Source: Bradyrhizobium sp. CB2312 (GTDB lineage: Bacteria; Pseudomonadota; Alphaproteobacteria; Rhizobiales; Xanthobacteraceae). From it: DNA of 64,000 nt. The notes under the pieces were generated by a model. It saw only the letters and a program-made list of their open reading frames with translations, ran no database searches and was not told where the DNA came from. Below are positions 8,517 through 17,761 of the stretch, one piece after another (position 1 is the first letter of the stretch; each line of letters opens with the position of its first letter). The translations under genes and the position numbers were made by a program. The DNA lies in contig NZ_CP121668.1 of NCBI RefSeq assembly GCF_029714425.1, positions 5,353,501 through 5,417,500 of the forward strand, in the 5' to 3' direction.

Positions 8517-11027
8517 CTACCACAGCCCGCCGGTGCCCGGCCGCATGAGGAAGCCGGAATCCGGCTGCTGCTGCTGCGAGGCCGGCATGCCGCCGCGCGC
8601 GTCGGCGTCGGCCACACCGATGACCGCATAATTATCCGGCGGCGCCGTGCCCGGCTTGAAGGCTTCGAGGATGGTTCCGCCGGTCTCGCCGGGGCCGGCG
8701 CGCATGCCGGTCTTGGCGACGACGCGCACCAGCTTGATGCCGGCCGGCACCTTGAACGGAACGGCGGGCTTGTCGGCGAGCGCGAGCTTGAGGAAATCGC
8801 GCGCGATGGGCGCGGCCAGATGGCCGCCGGTCGCGGCGTTGCCCTTACCGAGCGCGCGCGGCTTGTCGTAGCCCATATAGATGGCGACGGCGACGTCGGG
8901 CGAGAAGCCGACGAACCAGGCGTCCTTGGCCTCGTTGGTCGTGCCGGTCTTGCCGGCGATCGGCTTGCCGACCTCCTTGACCACGGTCGCGGTACCGGCC
9001 TGCACCACGCCTTCCATCAGCTCGGTGATCTGATAGGCGGTCATGGAATCCAGCACCTGCTCGCGGCGGTCGATCAGCTGCGGCTCGGGCTGGTTCTTCC
9101 AGCCGCCGGGTGCGTCGCAGCCGCGGCATTCGCGCTGGTCGTGCTTGAAGATGGTGTGGCCGTAACGGTCCTGGATACGGTCGATCAGGGTCGGCTTCAC
9201 GCGGCGGCCGCCATTGGCGAGCATCGAATAGGCGGTCACCATTCGCATCGCAGTCGTCTCGCCGGCGCCGAGCGCGTAGGACAGATAGTTCGGCAGCTCG
9301 TCATAGACGCCGAAGCGGCGGGCATATTCGCCGATCAGGGGCATGCCGATGTCCTGCGCAAGGCGCACCGTCACGGTGTTGAGCGACTGCCGGAGCGCGT
9401 TGCGCAGCGTCACCGGCCCCTGGAACTTGCCCGAGGAGAAGTTTTCGGGCCGCCACACGCCGGCGCCCTGGCCCTGGTCGATTTCGATGGGCGCGTCGAG
9501 CACCACGGTCGAGGGCGTGTAGCCGTTGTCGAGCGCGGCCGAATAGACGATCGGCTTGAACGACGAGCCCGGCTGCCGGTAGGCCTGCGTGGCACGGTTG
9601 AACTGGCTCTGGTCGAACGAGAAGCCGCCGACCATCGCGAGCACGCGGCCGGTCCAGGGATCCATCACCACCATCGCGCCGGACACTTCGGGGATCTGGC
9701 GCAAACGGTACTGGCCTTCGACCGGCTGTCCTTCCTTGCTGTAGAGCGGATCGGCATAGATCACATCGCCAGGCGCCAGCACCTGCGCCACGGACGTCGG
9801 CGTCTTGCCCTTCGCATTGCCCTGGGCCGCCCTCGCCCAGCGCACGCCGTCGAGGGTGACAAGGCCGGTCTCGCGTTGCTTGCTCACGGCGCCGCCGAGC
9901 TCACGGCTCGGCTGGAAGCCGATGCGCGCCGACTGATCGCTGGTCTCCAGCACCACCGCCATGCGCCACGGCGCGATGTCGGACAGCGACTTGATCTCGG
10001 CGAGCTTCACGCCCCAATCGCCGGAGATATCGAGCTTGCTCATGGCGCCGCGATAGCCCTGCTGCTCGTCATAGTTCACGAGACCCGAGACCATGGTCTT
10101 GCGCGCCATGACCTGGATCTTCGGATCGAGCGTGGTGCGGACCGAGAGACCGCCCTCGTAGAGTTTCTTCTCGCCATAACGCTCGAAGATGTCGCGGCGG
10201 ACTTCCTCGGCAAAGTATTCACCGGCGAAGGTGTGGGCGCCGCCCGAACGGTTGGTGACGGCCAGCGGCTCCTTGCGCGCCTTGTCAGCGTCGGCCTGCT
10301 TGATCCAGCCGTTCTCCAGCAGACGGTCGATGACGTAGTTGCGGCGCTCGACGGCGCGATCACGGTTGCGGACCGGGTGCAGCGTCGCCGGCATCTTCGG
10401 CAGGGCCGCCAGATAGGAGGCTTCCGCCACGGTCAGCTCGTTCACCGACTTGTCGAAATAGACCAGCGAGGCGGCCGCGATGCCGTAGGCGCCGAGGCCG
10501 AGATAGATCTCGTTCAGGTACAGTTCGAGGATCTTGTCCTTCGAATAGGTCTTCTCGATGCGCATCGCCAGCAAGGCTTCCTTGATCTTGCGCGAGAAGG
10601 AGACCTCATTGGTCAGCAGGAAGTTCTTGGCGACCTGCTGGGTGATCGTGGAAGCGCCCTGCGGACGGCGGTTGGAGCCGAAGTTCTGGAGATAGAGCAC
10701 ACCGGCACGCGCCATGCCGGTGTAATCGATGCCGCCATGCTCGTAGAAATTCTTGTCCTCGGCCGCGAGGAAGGCGTTGATCACGAGCTTCGGCACCGCC
10801 TGGATCGGCAGATAGAGCCGCCGCTCCTTGGCGTATTCGCCGAGCAGAGAACCGTCGACCGCGTGCACGCGGGTCATCACCGGCGGCTCGTAATCCTGAA
10901 GCTGAGAGTAGTCGGGCAAGTCCTTGGAGAAATGCCAGATCAGGCCTGCCACGGCTCCGACACCGACAAGGAACACCACCGTTCCCGCGGCGAACAGGAA
11001 GCCCATGAACCGCACCAGCAAGCGCAT
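8517..11027 (-). CDS. mrcA: Penicillin-binding protein 1A (class A, bifunctional glycosyltransferase/transpeptidase)
   Basis: 836 residues. A membrane anchor (about 8-30) is followed by the GT51 glycosyltransferase domain with EDKNFYEHGG (catalytic Glu90) and GASTITQQVAKN. A central OB-like insert comes next (region of EVSGAMVVMDPWTG). The transpeptidase domain has SSFK (Ser488, Lys491), SLNTV and KTGTT (Lys693). All catalytic motifs are present, so it should both polymerise and cross-link peptidoglycan at the inner membrane. It lies between amiC and prfB, an order seen in related rhizobia. The 245-bp gap after amiC contains a hairpin that may end the amiC transcript, so mrcA probably has its own promoter. 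Confidence 0.96.
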   Translation of the reverse strand: MRLLVRFMGFLFAAGTVVFLVGVGAVAGLIWHFSKDLPDYSQLQDYEPPVMTRVHAVDGSLLGEYAKERRLYLPIQAVPKLVINAFLAAEDKNFYEHGGIDYTGMARAGVLYLQNFGSNRRPQGASTITQQVAKNFLLTNEVSFSRKIKEALLAMRIEKTYSKDKILELYLNEIYLGLGAYGIAAASLVYFDKSVNELTVAEASYLAALPKMPATLHPVRNRDRAVERRNYVIDRLLENGWIKQADADKARKEPLAVTNRSGGAHTFAGEYFAEEVRRDIFERYGEKKLYEGGLSVRTTLDPKIQVMARKTMVSGLVNYDEQQGYRGAMSKLDISGDWGVKLAEIKSLSDIAPWRMAVVLETSDQSARIGFQPSRELGGAVSKQRETGLVTLDGVRWARAAQGNAKGKTPTSVAQVLAPGDVIYADPLYSKEGQPVEGQYRLRQIPEVSGAMVVMDPWTGRVLAMVGGFSFDQSQFNRATQAYRQPGSSFKPIVYSAALDNGYTPSTVVLDAPIEIDQGQGAGVWRPENFSSGKFQGPVTLRNALRQSLNTVTVRLAQDIGMPLIGEYARRFGVYDELPNYLSYALGAGETTAMRMVTAYSMLANGGRRVKPTLIDRIQDRYGHTIFKHDQRECRGCDAPGGWKNQPEPQLIDRREQVLDSMTAYQITELMEGVVQAGTATVVKEVGKPIAGKTGTTNEAKDAWFVGFSPDVAVAIYMGYDKPRALGKGNAATGGHLAAPIARDFLKLALADKPAVPFKVPAGIKLVRVVAKTGMRAGPGETGGTILEAFKPGTAPPDNYAVIGVADADARGGMPASQQQQPDSGFLMRPGTGGLW

Positions 11028-11080
11028 TATGTGTTTATCCGTTCAAACCCTGGATCAGTCCAGTATCAGCCCCATAGGAC

Positions 11081-11109
11081 CTAAAAACTGGCACCTAAAA
11101 CTGGTGCCA
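11081..11109 (-). terminator. Candidate rho-independent terminator between amiC and mrcA
   Basis: On the minus strand TGGCACC, a 7-base loop and GGTGCCA are followed by GTTTTT. The stem is only 7 bp but perfect. It lies 164 bp after the amiC stop and 54 bp before the mrcA start, so it could be an amiC terminator or part of an mrcA leader. Confidence 0.45.
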
Positions 11110-11272
11110 ACCTCACGTCGCGAATTCACCGGCCTACGCAATCACATGAAGGCCGAGCCTAAAGACGCTTGCCGAGCGGGATTCTCTCCGATTCCGGAAC
11201 CCCCTGCGGCATTTTTATAAAGCGCCCGCTGTGGCCAAACTAGGGCTTTTGCGGCGGGACGGAAAAACCCTT

Positions 11273-12568
11273 TCAATTCGAGGGACCTGCCGTGGCCAGT
11301 CGCTTGGCCAGGAACCCGTCGATCGCCTGTGCCATCGCGCCTACGGCCTTGGAGCGCCAGCCCTCGGACACCAGGTGCCCGAGATCGCCCTTGTTGGAGA
11401 CGTAGCCGATCTCGACCAGGACGGACGGGACGTCGGGTGCTTTCAGGACCCGGAATCCGGCCGACTTCAGGGGATGCTTGTGCATCCGTACGCTCGACTT
11501 CATTTCGCTCATCAATAGGCGGGCGAAACGGTTTGAAAACGTGCGGGTTTCCCGCTGGGTGAGGTCGATCAGGATGTCGGCGACATCGGTCGGCTCTTCC
11601 GCCAGATTGAACCCCGCGATGGCATCCGCCCGGTTTTCCGCGTCCGCCAACCGCTGCGCCTCGGCGTCGGAGGCCTTGTCGGACAGCGTGTAGATGGTGG
11701 CGCCCTGCGCGTCACCCTCGGCCTTGGGCAGCGCGTCAGCGTGGATCGAGACGAACAAGGCCGCTTTCAGGTTACGGGCGATTTTGGTTCGGTCATTGAG
11801 CGGGATGAACGTGTCGTCGTCCCGCGTCATCACCACACGATACTTACCGGCCTTTTCGAGCCTGTCGCGGAGCGCCAGACCGAAGGCCAGCACCAGATTC
11901 TTCTCGCTCTCGCCGCTCGACTGGGTGCCGTTGTCGATGCCACCATGACCGGGATCGATCACGACCACCGGACGGCCATCGGCCTTCTGCTGCGCCGTTT
12001 CCGGAGCCGGGGCGGCCGGAACCGTCGCCGGCGGCGCATCGGCGATCGCGGGCCGCAGGTCCGGACGCTTTTCCGCAGGAATCGTCGGCACGAAAGCGGC
12101 GCGGTCGACCTCCTCCAGCTCGAGCACGAGCCGCGCCGGCTGACCGTTGGCCGCCTCCAGCACGTAGGAATTGGCGATCTTGGCGGGTCCCGTCAGGTCG
12201 AACACGATTCGCGAGCCGCCGGGCATGACGAGGCCGTAACGGAAGGCCTTGACCAGCCCCCGCCCCCCAGTCCCGGTGCCGGCGGGCAGCTGAAAATTGA
12301 GCTGGGGCACGTCGACCACGACCCGATACGGGTCGGCCAGGGTCACGGTGCGGAAGGTGACGGTCTGATCGAGGTCGAGGACGAAGCGGGTCTGCTTGGC
12401 ATCACCGGCGAGGCGCGCGGCCGAGGCAATCGGAAAATTCGCCGCTGCCATAGCGGGTTGCGGCTGGCTTTCCGCCGCCCTCAGACGCCAGGAATCAGCG
12501 CCCGCCAATAGTGCAGTGCACAGCAGCGCGCCACCCAGCAAAACCCTTTGATTTGTGCGGCTCGCCAC
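11273..12568 (-). CDS. amiC: N-acetylmuramoyl-L-alanine amidase with AMIN domain (AmiC-type)
   Basis: 431 residues. A hydrophobic N-terminal segment (about 9-22) exports the protein. An AMIN domain (about 45-160, 'RFVLDLDQTVTFRTVTLADP') targets septal or envelope sites. A Pro/Ala-rich linker leads to an Amidase_3 catalytic domain (about 200-425). Zinc ligands and catalytic residues are visible: DPGHGG (His208), GESEKN (Glu220), SIHAD and VEIGYVSN. It cleaves the bond between MurNAc and the stem peptide during daughter-cell separation. The gene is divergent from rne, with a 704-bp region between them, and upstream of mrcA on the same strand. Confidence 0.94.
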   Translation of the reverse strand: MASRTNQRVLLGGALLCTALLAGADSWRLRAAESQPQPAMAAANFPIASAARLAGDAKQTRFVLDLDQTVTFRTVTLADPYRVVVDVPQLNFQLPAGTGTGGRGLVKAFRYGLVMPGGSRIVFDLTGPAKIANSYVLEAANGQPARLVLELEEVDRAAFVPTIPAEKRPDLRPAIADAPPATVPAAPAPETAQQKADGRPVVVIDPGHGGIDNGTQSSGESEKNLVLAFGLALRDRLEKAGKYRVVMTRDDDTFIPLNDRTKIARNLKAALFVSIHADALPKAEGDAQGATIYTLSDKASDAEAQRLADAENRADAIAGFNLAEEPTDVADILIDLTQRETRTFSNRFARLLMSEMKSSVRMHKHPLKSAGFRVLKAPDVPSVLVEIGYVSNKGDLGHLVSEGWRSKAVGAMAQAIDGFLAKRLATAGPSN

Positions 12569-13272
12569 CGATTCCGTGCCTCCGAGCGGCCCTTTTAACG
12601 CAATAGAACCACAGGGTTAATCGATCCTTAATGACAAAAATGCGAAACTCGCCGACTGTGACCGCCGTGCGACGCTCCCTTGCACGGTTGGCCCATTCCA
12701 CGTATGTACGGAATGCTGACGGCCGATATTTCCGGTTGTGTCGCATTCAGCCTCCCGGTGCAGCGCCGGAGCTCCCAAGGTTTGGGAATTCCTGCGTTTT
12801 CCGTTCCCCTCTAAGACCAGCGCGGTGCGCGGCAGCGAGGTGGAATGGGCTAAAGCCCCGGTGGCGGACGGTCCCTGGTTACCTCAGCGTGTCCGGGACG
12901 GTTCTGACAGCGGCGTGACCATTTACCCGATCCCTTAATCCCAAGGGAGCGGTTCGTAATCCCAAGGCGAGCGCGCTCGCGCCATGCCTGGCCAGCAGCA
13001 ACTGATTGAGGGGCGGCCCCGCCGCCCAATGCTTCATACGGGCCGACGCTTGATGCGCCAGACTGTGCCGACGAATTCTGAAGGACCGTTCGCGACGCTG
13101 CGGAGTGACAATCCCGCGCGCCGCCTCGGTCCCGAAGCTTCCGGTTCGGCAAGGCGCGAGAGACGGCGTTTCGGCCTTCCCCTCACCCCCGAATCAGGTG
13201 GACCGTCGCGTCACCCGGCAGCGCAATTCGCGCCCACGGTCGATCGCGCCCGCCGCCGCCAAGAGTTAAGAC
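12569..13272. other. 704-bp region between divergent amiC and rne; probable long rne leader
   Basis: No convincing gene. Short frames here have no start signals or recognisable content. The amiC-proximal 150 bases are relatively AT-rich and likely hold promoters; the remaining GC-rich part, with the repeated AATCCCAAGG (12937-12946 and 12958-12967), would be the 5' untranslated region of rne. RNase E controls its own mRNA through the leader in enteric bacteria, so a structured leader here would be functionally plausible but is not proven. Confidence 0.4.
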
Positions 13273-16200
13273 ATGCCCAACAAGATGTTGATCGATGCCA
13301 CCCACCCGGAAGAGACCCGGGTCGTCGTGGTCCGCGGCAATCGCGTCGAAGAGTTTGATTTCGAGACCGCGCAACGCAAGCAACTGCGCGGGAATATCTA
13401 CCTCGCCAAGGTCACAAGGGTCGAACCCTCGCTCCAGGCCGCTTTCGTCGAGTATGGCGGCAATCGCCACGGCTTCCTCGCCTTCAGCGAAATCCATCCT
13501 GACTACTACCAGATCCCGGTCGCCGACCGGCAGGCGCTGATCGAGGCCGAGGAACAGGCCCATCGCGAGGCCGAGGAAGAGAGCGAGAACCGCTCCCACG
13601 GCCGCCGCCGCTCGCGCCATCGCAACGCCCGCCGCCGCGGCCACGGCGAGCGCGTCCGCAGCGACATCGTCGAAGGCCTCGAGGCCGGTGCCGATCCCGC
13701 GGCACAGCCGGTCGAGGGCGAAGCCCTGCACACCGAGGGCGCATCGCACGAGGGCGAGCACCTGCACGCCGACGCGGAGCATCACGGCGAGCACGAGGGC
13801 CACGAGCATCACGACCATGGCGATCATGATCACCACGATCATGACCATGAAGCCCATGGGCACGACGACCACCATCATGCCCATGATGACGATCACGCGC
13901 ACGATCATGACGACCATCATCATGACGACGAGCACGATCATCACGACCATGATTATGCCGCCGAGACGCCCACGCCCGTCGCAGCGCTCGGCGCCGAGCC
14001 CGAGGTCGCAACCGAGACCGCTCCCGAGCCGCAGGAAGCCCAGACCTTCGAAGCTCACACCTCCGAAGCACATGCCGAGGCTCTGGCCGAAGCCGTGACG
14101 GCCGCCACGGAACCGGCCGATGCCGTCTACGCCGCCGGCGATGTCGCCGAGGCACCGCACGCCGAGGCCGCGGACGGTGAAGACGACGAGGACGAGGACG
14201 GCGAGGAAGCCGAAGAGGAAGTCGTCGAATCCGTCGGCGGCGACGACGTGCTGGAGGAAGTGCCCGAACGCACCTTCCGCCCGCGCCGTCAGTACAAGAT
14301 CCAGGAAGTCATCAAGCGCCGCCAGGTCATGCTGGTGCAGGTGGTCAAGGAAGAGCGCGGCAACAAGGGCGCTGCGCTGACCACCTACCTCTCGCTCGCC
14401 GGCCGCTATGCCGTGCTGATGCCGAACACCGCCCGGGGCGGTGGCATCAGCCGCAAGATCACCAGCGCCCAGGACCGCTCGCGCCTGAAGGAAGTGGTGC
14501 AGGACCTCGACGTGCCCGAGGGCATGGGCATCATCCTGCGCACCGCGGGCGCCTCCCGCACCAAGCCCGAGATCAAGCGCGACTTCGAGTACCTGATCCG
14601 GATGTGGGAGACGGTGCGTGACCTGACGCTGAAGTCGCAGGCCCCGACCCTCGTCTACGAGGAAGGCTCGCTGATCAAGCGCTCGCTGCGCGACCTCTAC
14701 AACAAGGAGATCGACGAGATTCAGGTCGCCGGCGAATCCGGCTACCGCGAAGCGCGCGACTTCATGAAGATGCTGATGCCCGCCAATGTCAGCGCGGTGA
14801 AGCAGTATCGCGACGGCCAGCCGCTGTTCTCACGGATGGGCGTCGAAAGCCAACTGGATGCGATGTTCTCGCCGACCGTGCAGCTTCGCTCCGGCGGCTA
14901 TGTCGTGATCAACCAGACCGAGGCGCTGGTCTCGATCGACGTCAACTCCGGCCGCTCCACCCGCGAGCACCATATCGAGGACACCGCGCTCAAGACCAAT
15001 CTGGAGGCGGCCGAAGAGGTCGCCCGCCAGCTCCGCCTGCGCGATCTCGCCGGCCTGATCGTCATCGACTTCATCGACATGGACGAGAAGCGCAACAACC
15101 GTGCGGTCGAGCGCAAGCTGTCCGATTGCCTGAGGCAGGATCGCGCCCGCATCCAGGTCGGTCGCATCTCGCATTTCGGCCTGCTGGAAATGTCGCGCCA
15201 GCGCATCCGCGCCAGCGTGCTGGAATCCTCGACCGATCCGTGCCCGCATTGCGGCGGCACCGGCCATGTCCGCTCGGTGTCCTCGGTGGCGCTCCAGCTG
15301 CTGCGCGGCCTCGAAGAGATCCTGATGAAGGGCGCGACCCATAATCTCGTGGTCCGCACCCGCACCGACGTCGCGCTCTATGTGCTGAACCACAAGCGCG
15401 GCCATCTGCGCGACCTCGAAAACAGCTTCAAGGTCACGCTGTCGATCATCGCCGATCCCAGCGTCAGCGGCCCGCAGGCCTATCTGATCGACCGCGGCGA
15501 GCAGGTGCATACGCTCGAAGCCGCGAAGGCGCTGCTCGCGGCGCAGGCGGCCGCGAGCCCGCCGCCGCTGGCTGAAGACGCCTATGACGACGAGGAGTTC
15601 GATCCGGAGCTGGAATCCGAGGTCGAAACCGAGGAGAGCGAAGGTCTCACTGAAGAACAGGCTGCCGGCGAGGCCGGCTCCGAGCAGGACGGCCAGCGCC
15701 GCAAGCGCCGCCGTCGCCGGCGCGGCCGCGGTGGCCAGCGCGACGGCGAGCTGCGCGAGGACAGCCCGCCCACCCTTCCCGAGGCGGCCGTGGCTGCCGG
15801 CGAAGGCGAGGACGATTCCGAATCCGAGCAGGACGGCGAGGAAGGCGAGGAGCAGGCGGCCCGTGGCGAGCAGCAGGGCGGCGGCGAGCGCCGGCGCCGG
15901 CGTGGTCGCCGCGGCGGACGCCGTCGGCGTGGCGGTGGCGAGGAAGGTCTCGCCGGCTCCATCGGCGACGAGCTCGCGGCCAATGTGCCGCCGGAAGCGA
16001 GCGACGCAGTCGCCGATTTCGACAGCTTCGGCAACGAAGCTGCGCCCTCGATCGCACAGGCCGAGCACGTCGCCGAGCCGCAAGCTGCTCAGCCTGAACC
16101 GCTTGCCGAGGTGCAGCCCGAGGTGCCGGCCCAGCAGGAACCCGCTCCCAGTACAGCGGCCGAAGAGTCCGCCGACGACAAGGCCGCGCGACGTCGCTCC

Positions 16201-16389
16201 ACGGTCCGGGAGAAGGTGAGCTTCCTGACGAGCAGCCAGAGCGAGCCCACAACGCCGGTTGCGCAGGCGAGCGAACCGGTCGCTCCGCCCGCGCCGGCCC
16301 CTGAGCCCGCGCCGGAAACGACGATCGAGACTCCGGCCGCGCCGCGCCGCGCCGGCTGGTGGTCACGGCGCTTCGGCGGCGGCGAGTAA
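13273..16389 (+). CDS. rne: Ribonuclease E/G with His/Asp-rich insertion splitting the S1 domain
   Basis: 1038 residues. The S1 domain starts normally (residues 36-80, GNIYLAKVTRVEPSLQAAF) and resumes only near residue 345 (QVVKEERGNKGAALTTYLSL). Between them lies a 250-residue insertion: a charged coiled part, an Arg-rich patch, a segment (170-226) with 28 His in 57 residues, and an acidic tail. The catalytic metal-binding aspartates are Asp556 (SIDVNSGR) and Asp599 (VIDFIDMD), 43 apart as in E. coli (303/346). The Zn-link is CPHC (657-660). The C-terminal third is disordered with Arg-rich blocks near 815-825 and 875-890, suited to RNA binding and degradosome assembly. It processes rRNA/tRNA precursors and initiates mRNA decay. 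Confidence 0.97.
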   Translation: MPNKMLIDATHPEETRVVVVRGNRVEEFDFETAQRKQLRGNIYLAKVTRVEPSLQAAFVEYGGNRHGFLAFSEIHPDYYQIPVADRQALIEAEEQAHREAEEESENRSHGRRRSRHRNARRRGHGERVRSDIVEGLEAGADPAAQPVEGEALHTEGASHEGEHLHADAEHHGEHEGHEHHDHGDHDHHDHDHEAHGHDDHHHAHDDDHAHDHDDHHHDDEHDHHDHDYAAETPTPVAALGAEPEVATETAPEPQEAQTFEAHTSEAHAEALAEAVTAATEPADAVYAAGDVAEAPHAEAADGEDDEDEDGEEAEEEVVESVGGDDVLEEVPERTFRPRRQYKIQEVIKRRQVMLVQVVKEERGNKGAALTTYLSLAGRYAVLMPNTARGGGISRKITSAQDRSRLKEVVQDLDVPEGMGIILRTAGASRTKPEIKRDFEYLIRMWETVRDLTLKSQAPTLVYEEGSLIKRSLRDLYNKEIDEIQVAGESGYREARDFMKMLMPANVSAVKQYRDGQPLFSRMGVESQLDAMFSPTVQLRSGGYVVINQTEALVSIDVNSGRSTREHHIEDTALKTNLEAAEEVARQLRLRDLAGLIVIDFIDMDEKRNNRAVERKLSDCLRQDRARIQVGRISHFGLLEMSRQRIRASVLESSTDPCPHCGGTGHVRSVSSVALQLLRGLEEILMKGATHNLVVRTRTDVALYVLNHKRGHLRDLENSFKVTLSIIADPSVSGPQAYLIDRGEQVHTLEAAKALLAAQAAASPPPLAEDAYDDEEFDPELESEVETEESEGLTEEQAAGEAGSEQDGQRRKRRRRRRGRGGQRDGELREDSPPTLPEAAVAAGEGEDDSESEQDGEEGEEQAARGEQQGGGERRRRRGRRGGRRRRGGGEEGLAGSIGDELAANVPPEASDAVADFDSFGNEAAPSIAQAEHVAEPQAAQPEPLAEVQPEVPAQQEPAPSTAAEESADDKAARRRSTVREKVSFLTSSQSEPTTPVAQASEPVAPPAPAPEPAPETTIETPAAPRRAGWWSRRFGGGE
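13780..13950 (+). repeat. His/Asp-codon low-complexity tract inside rne
   Basis: 171 bases of CAT/CAC, GAT/GAC and a few GGC, GCC and GAG codons encode residues 170-226 of RNase E, with 28 His and about 20 acidic residues. It is an imperfect trinucleotide-type repeat rather than a fixed-length tandem array, so its length may vary between strains. Confidence 0.85.
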
Positions 16390-16405
16390 CAGGAACATCC
16401 AGATG

Positions 16406-16435
16406 AAACCGCCCGGCCAAACCGGGCGGTTTTGA
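16406..16435 (+). terminator. Rho-independent terminator of rne
   Basis: A perfect 11-bp stem (AAACCGCCCGG / CCGGGCGGTTT) with a 5-base loop begins 17 bases after the rne stop, and the T run continues as TTTGATTT. It also overlaps the region just before the next gene at 16455. Confidence 0.9.
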
Positions 16436-16454
16436 TTTGGCGAGGTCAGTGTCG

Positions 16455-17687
16455 ATGCAAAGTGCGATCGTTCTCGGCGGCGGCATGATTGGAGTCAGCG
16501 CGGCGCTGCACCTGCGGCAGCGCGGCTGGGCTGTCACGCTCGTCGACCGTAGGGAGCCGGGCCGCGAGACCAGCTACGGCAATGCCGGGATGATCCAGGC
16601 CGAAGCGGTGCGCCCCTATCCGATGCCGCGCGACCTCGCCTCGCTGCTCAAGATCGCGACCGGCCGCACCAACGACGTGCGCTACAGCCTGTCGTCGCTG
16701 CATCTCCATATCGAGCCCCTGCTCCGCTATTGGTGGCATTCCGCGCCGAAGCGGCACCGCGAGGCCATCGACGCCTGGGCGCGGCTGATCGCCTACGCGA
16801 CGAGCGAGCACGACATCCTCATTCGCGAGGCGCACGCCGACAATCTCATTCGTCGCGCCGGATACCGGCATCTGCATCGTGACGCAGCTTCGTTCGATCA
16901 GGCCGTCAAGGCCGCGGAAGACGACGCGCGCGAATTCGGCGTGAGGTTTCGCGCGCTCTCGGGAGCCGAGCTCGCCAAGGCCGAGCCGATCCTGCGCGAC
17001 GACCTTCCCGGCGCAATCCACTGGCTCGACACCTGGACCGTGTCCGATCCCGGCGCGCTGGTCACCGCCTATGCCGAGCTGTTCGAGCGCCTCGGCGGCA
17101 ACATTGTGCTCGGAGACGCCCAGAGCCTGCAGCAGACCGCGACCGGCTGGTCGGTCAATACCGACAAGGGACGCATCGACGCCCCCCACGCCGTCGTGAC
17201 GCTCGGACCATGGTCGCCCGATCTGCTGCACAAGTTCGGCTACCGCATTCCGCTGGTGCGCAAGCGCGGCTACCACATGCACTATGCCGGCGGCGCGTCG
17301 CTCGATTTGCCGCTCGTCGACAAGGGCCGCGGCTATGCCATGGGACCGATGGCCAAGGGTATCCGCATCACCACCGGCGCGGAATTGACCGGCATGGATG
17401 CGCTCGCAACGCCGGTGCAGCTCGCCAGCGCCGAGGCCTCCGCGCGCGAGCTGATCGATCTCGGCCAACGCGTCGAGCCGGATCCGTGGTTCGGCACGCG
17501 GCCCTGCACACCCGACATGCTGCCGGTGCTCGGGCAGGCTCCGCGCCATCCCGGCCTCTGGATGAACTTTGGCCACGGCCACCAGGGCTTTACGCTCGGA
17601 CCCGCGACCGGACGCCTGCTCGCGGAGATCATGAGCGGCGAGCCGCCGGCGATTGATCCCGCGCCTTACCGGCCGGAGCGGTTCTAA
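16455..17687 (+). CDS. FAD-dependent oxidoreductase, DadA-like (D-amino-acid dehydrogenase family)
   Basis: 410 residues from the ATG at 16455 (GAGG upstream); six extra codons to a TTG at 16437 are unlikely. The N-terminus has the dinucleotide-binding GGGMIG at about residues 8-13 and 'VDRREPGRETSYGNAGMIQ', a layout typical of DAO/DadA enzymes with the GNAG-type stretch near residue 40. The C-terminus has the second FAD contact region 'NFGHGHQGFTLGPATGRL'. This family oxidises D-amino acids, glycine or sarcosine-like amines and passes electrons to quinones. The exact substrate is not readable. It faces a convergent regulator gene (17762) and stands apart from other catabolic genes. Confidence 0.88.
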   Translation: MQSAIVLGGGMIGVSAALHLRQRGWAVTLVDRREPGRETSYGNAGMIQAEAVRPYPMPRDLASLLKIATGRTNDVRYSLSSLHLHIEPLLRYWWHSAPKRHREAIDAWARLIAYATSEHDILIREAHADNLIRRAGYRHLHRDAASFDQAVKAAEDDAREFGVRFRALSGAELAKAEPILRDDLPGAIHWLDTWTVSDPGALVTAYAELFERLGGNIVLGDAQSLQQTATGWSVNTDKGRIDAPHAVVTLGPWSPDLLHKFGYRIPLVRKRGYHMHYAGGASLDLPLVDKGRGYAMGPMAKGIRITTGAELTGMDALATPVQLASAEASARELIDLGQRVEPDPWFGTRPCTPDMLPVLGQAPRHPGLWMNFGHGHQGFTLGPATGRLLAEIMSGEPPAIDPAPYRPERF

Positions 17688-17761
17688 CCCTCCGCATTCG
17701 CAGCAAACACCGCGAGCACGGCCGAAATCCGCATCAGCGGTTCGTGCCATTCGCGGGGCCG

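Noticed and set aside
11041..11060. TTCAAACCC-like tRNA T-loop
   Set aside because: No matching stem, anticodon arm or acceptor stem can be formed around it.
8409..11084. Very long open frame (891 codons) on the plus strand
   Set aside because: It is antisense to mrcA, Ala/Arg/His-rich as expected for GC-rich shadow frames, and shows no domain or start signal.
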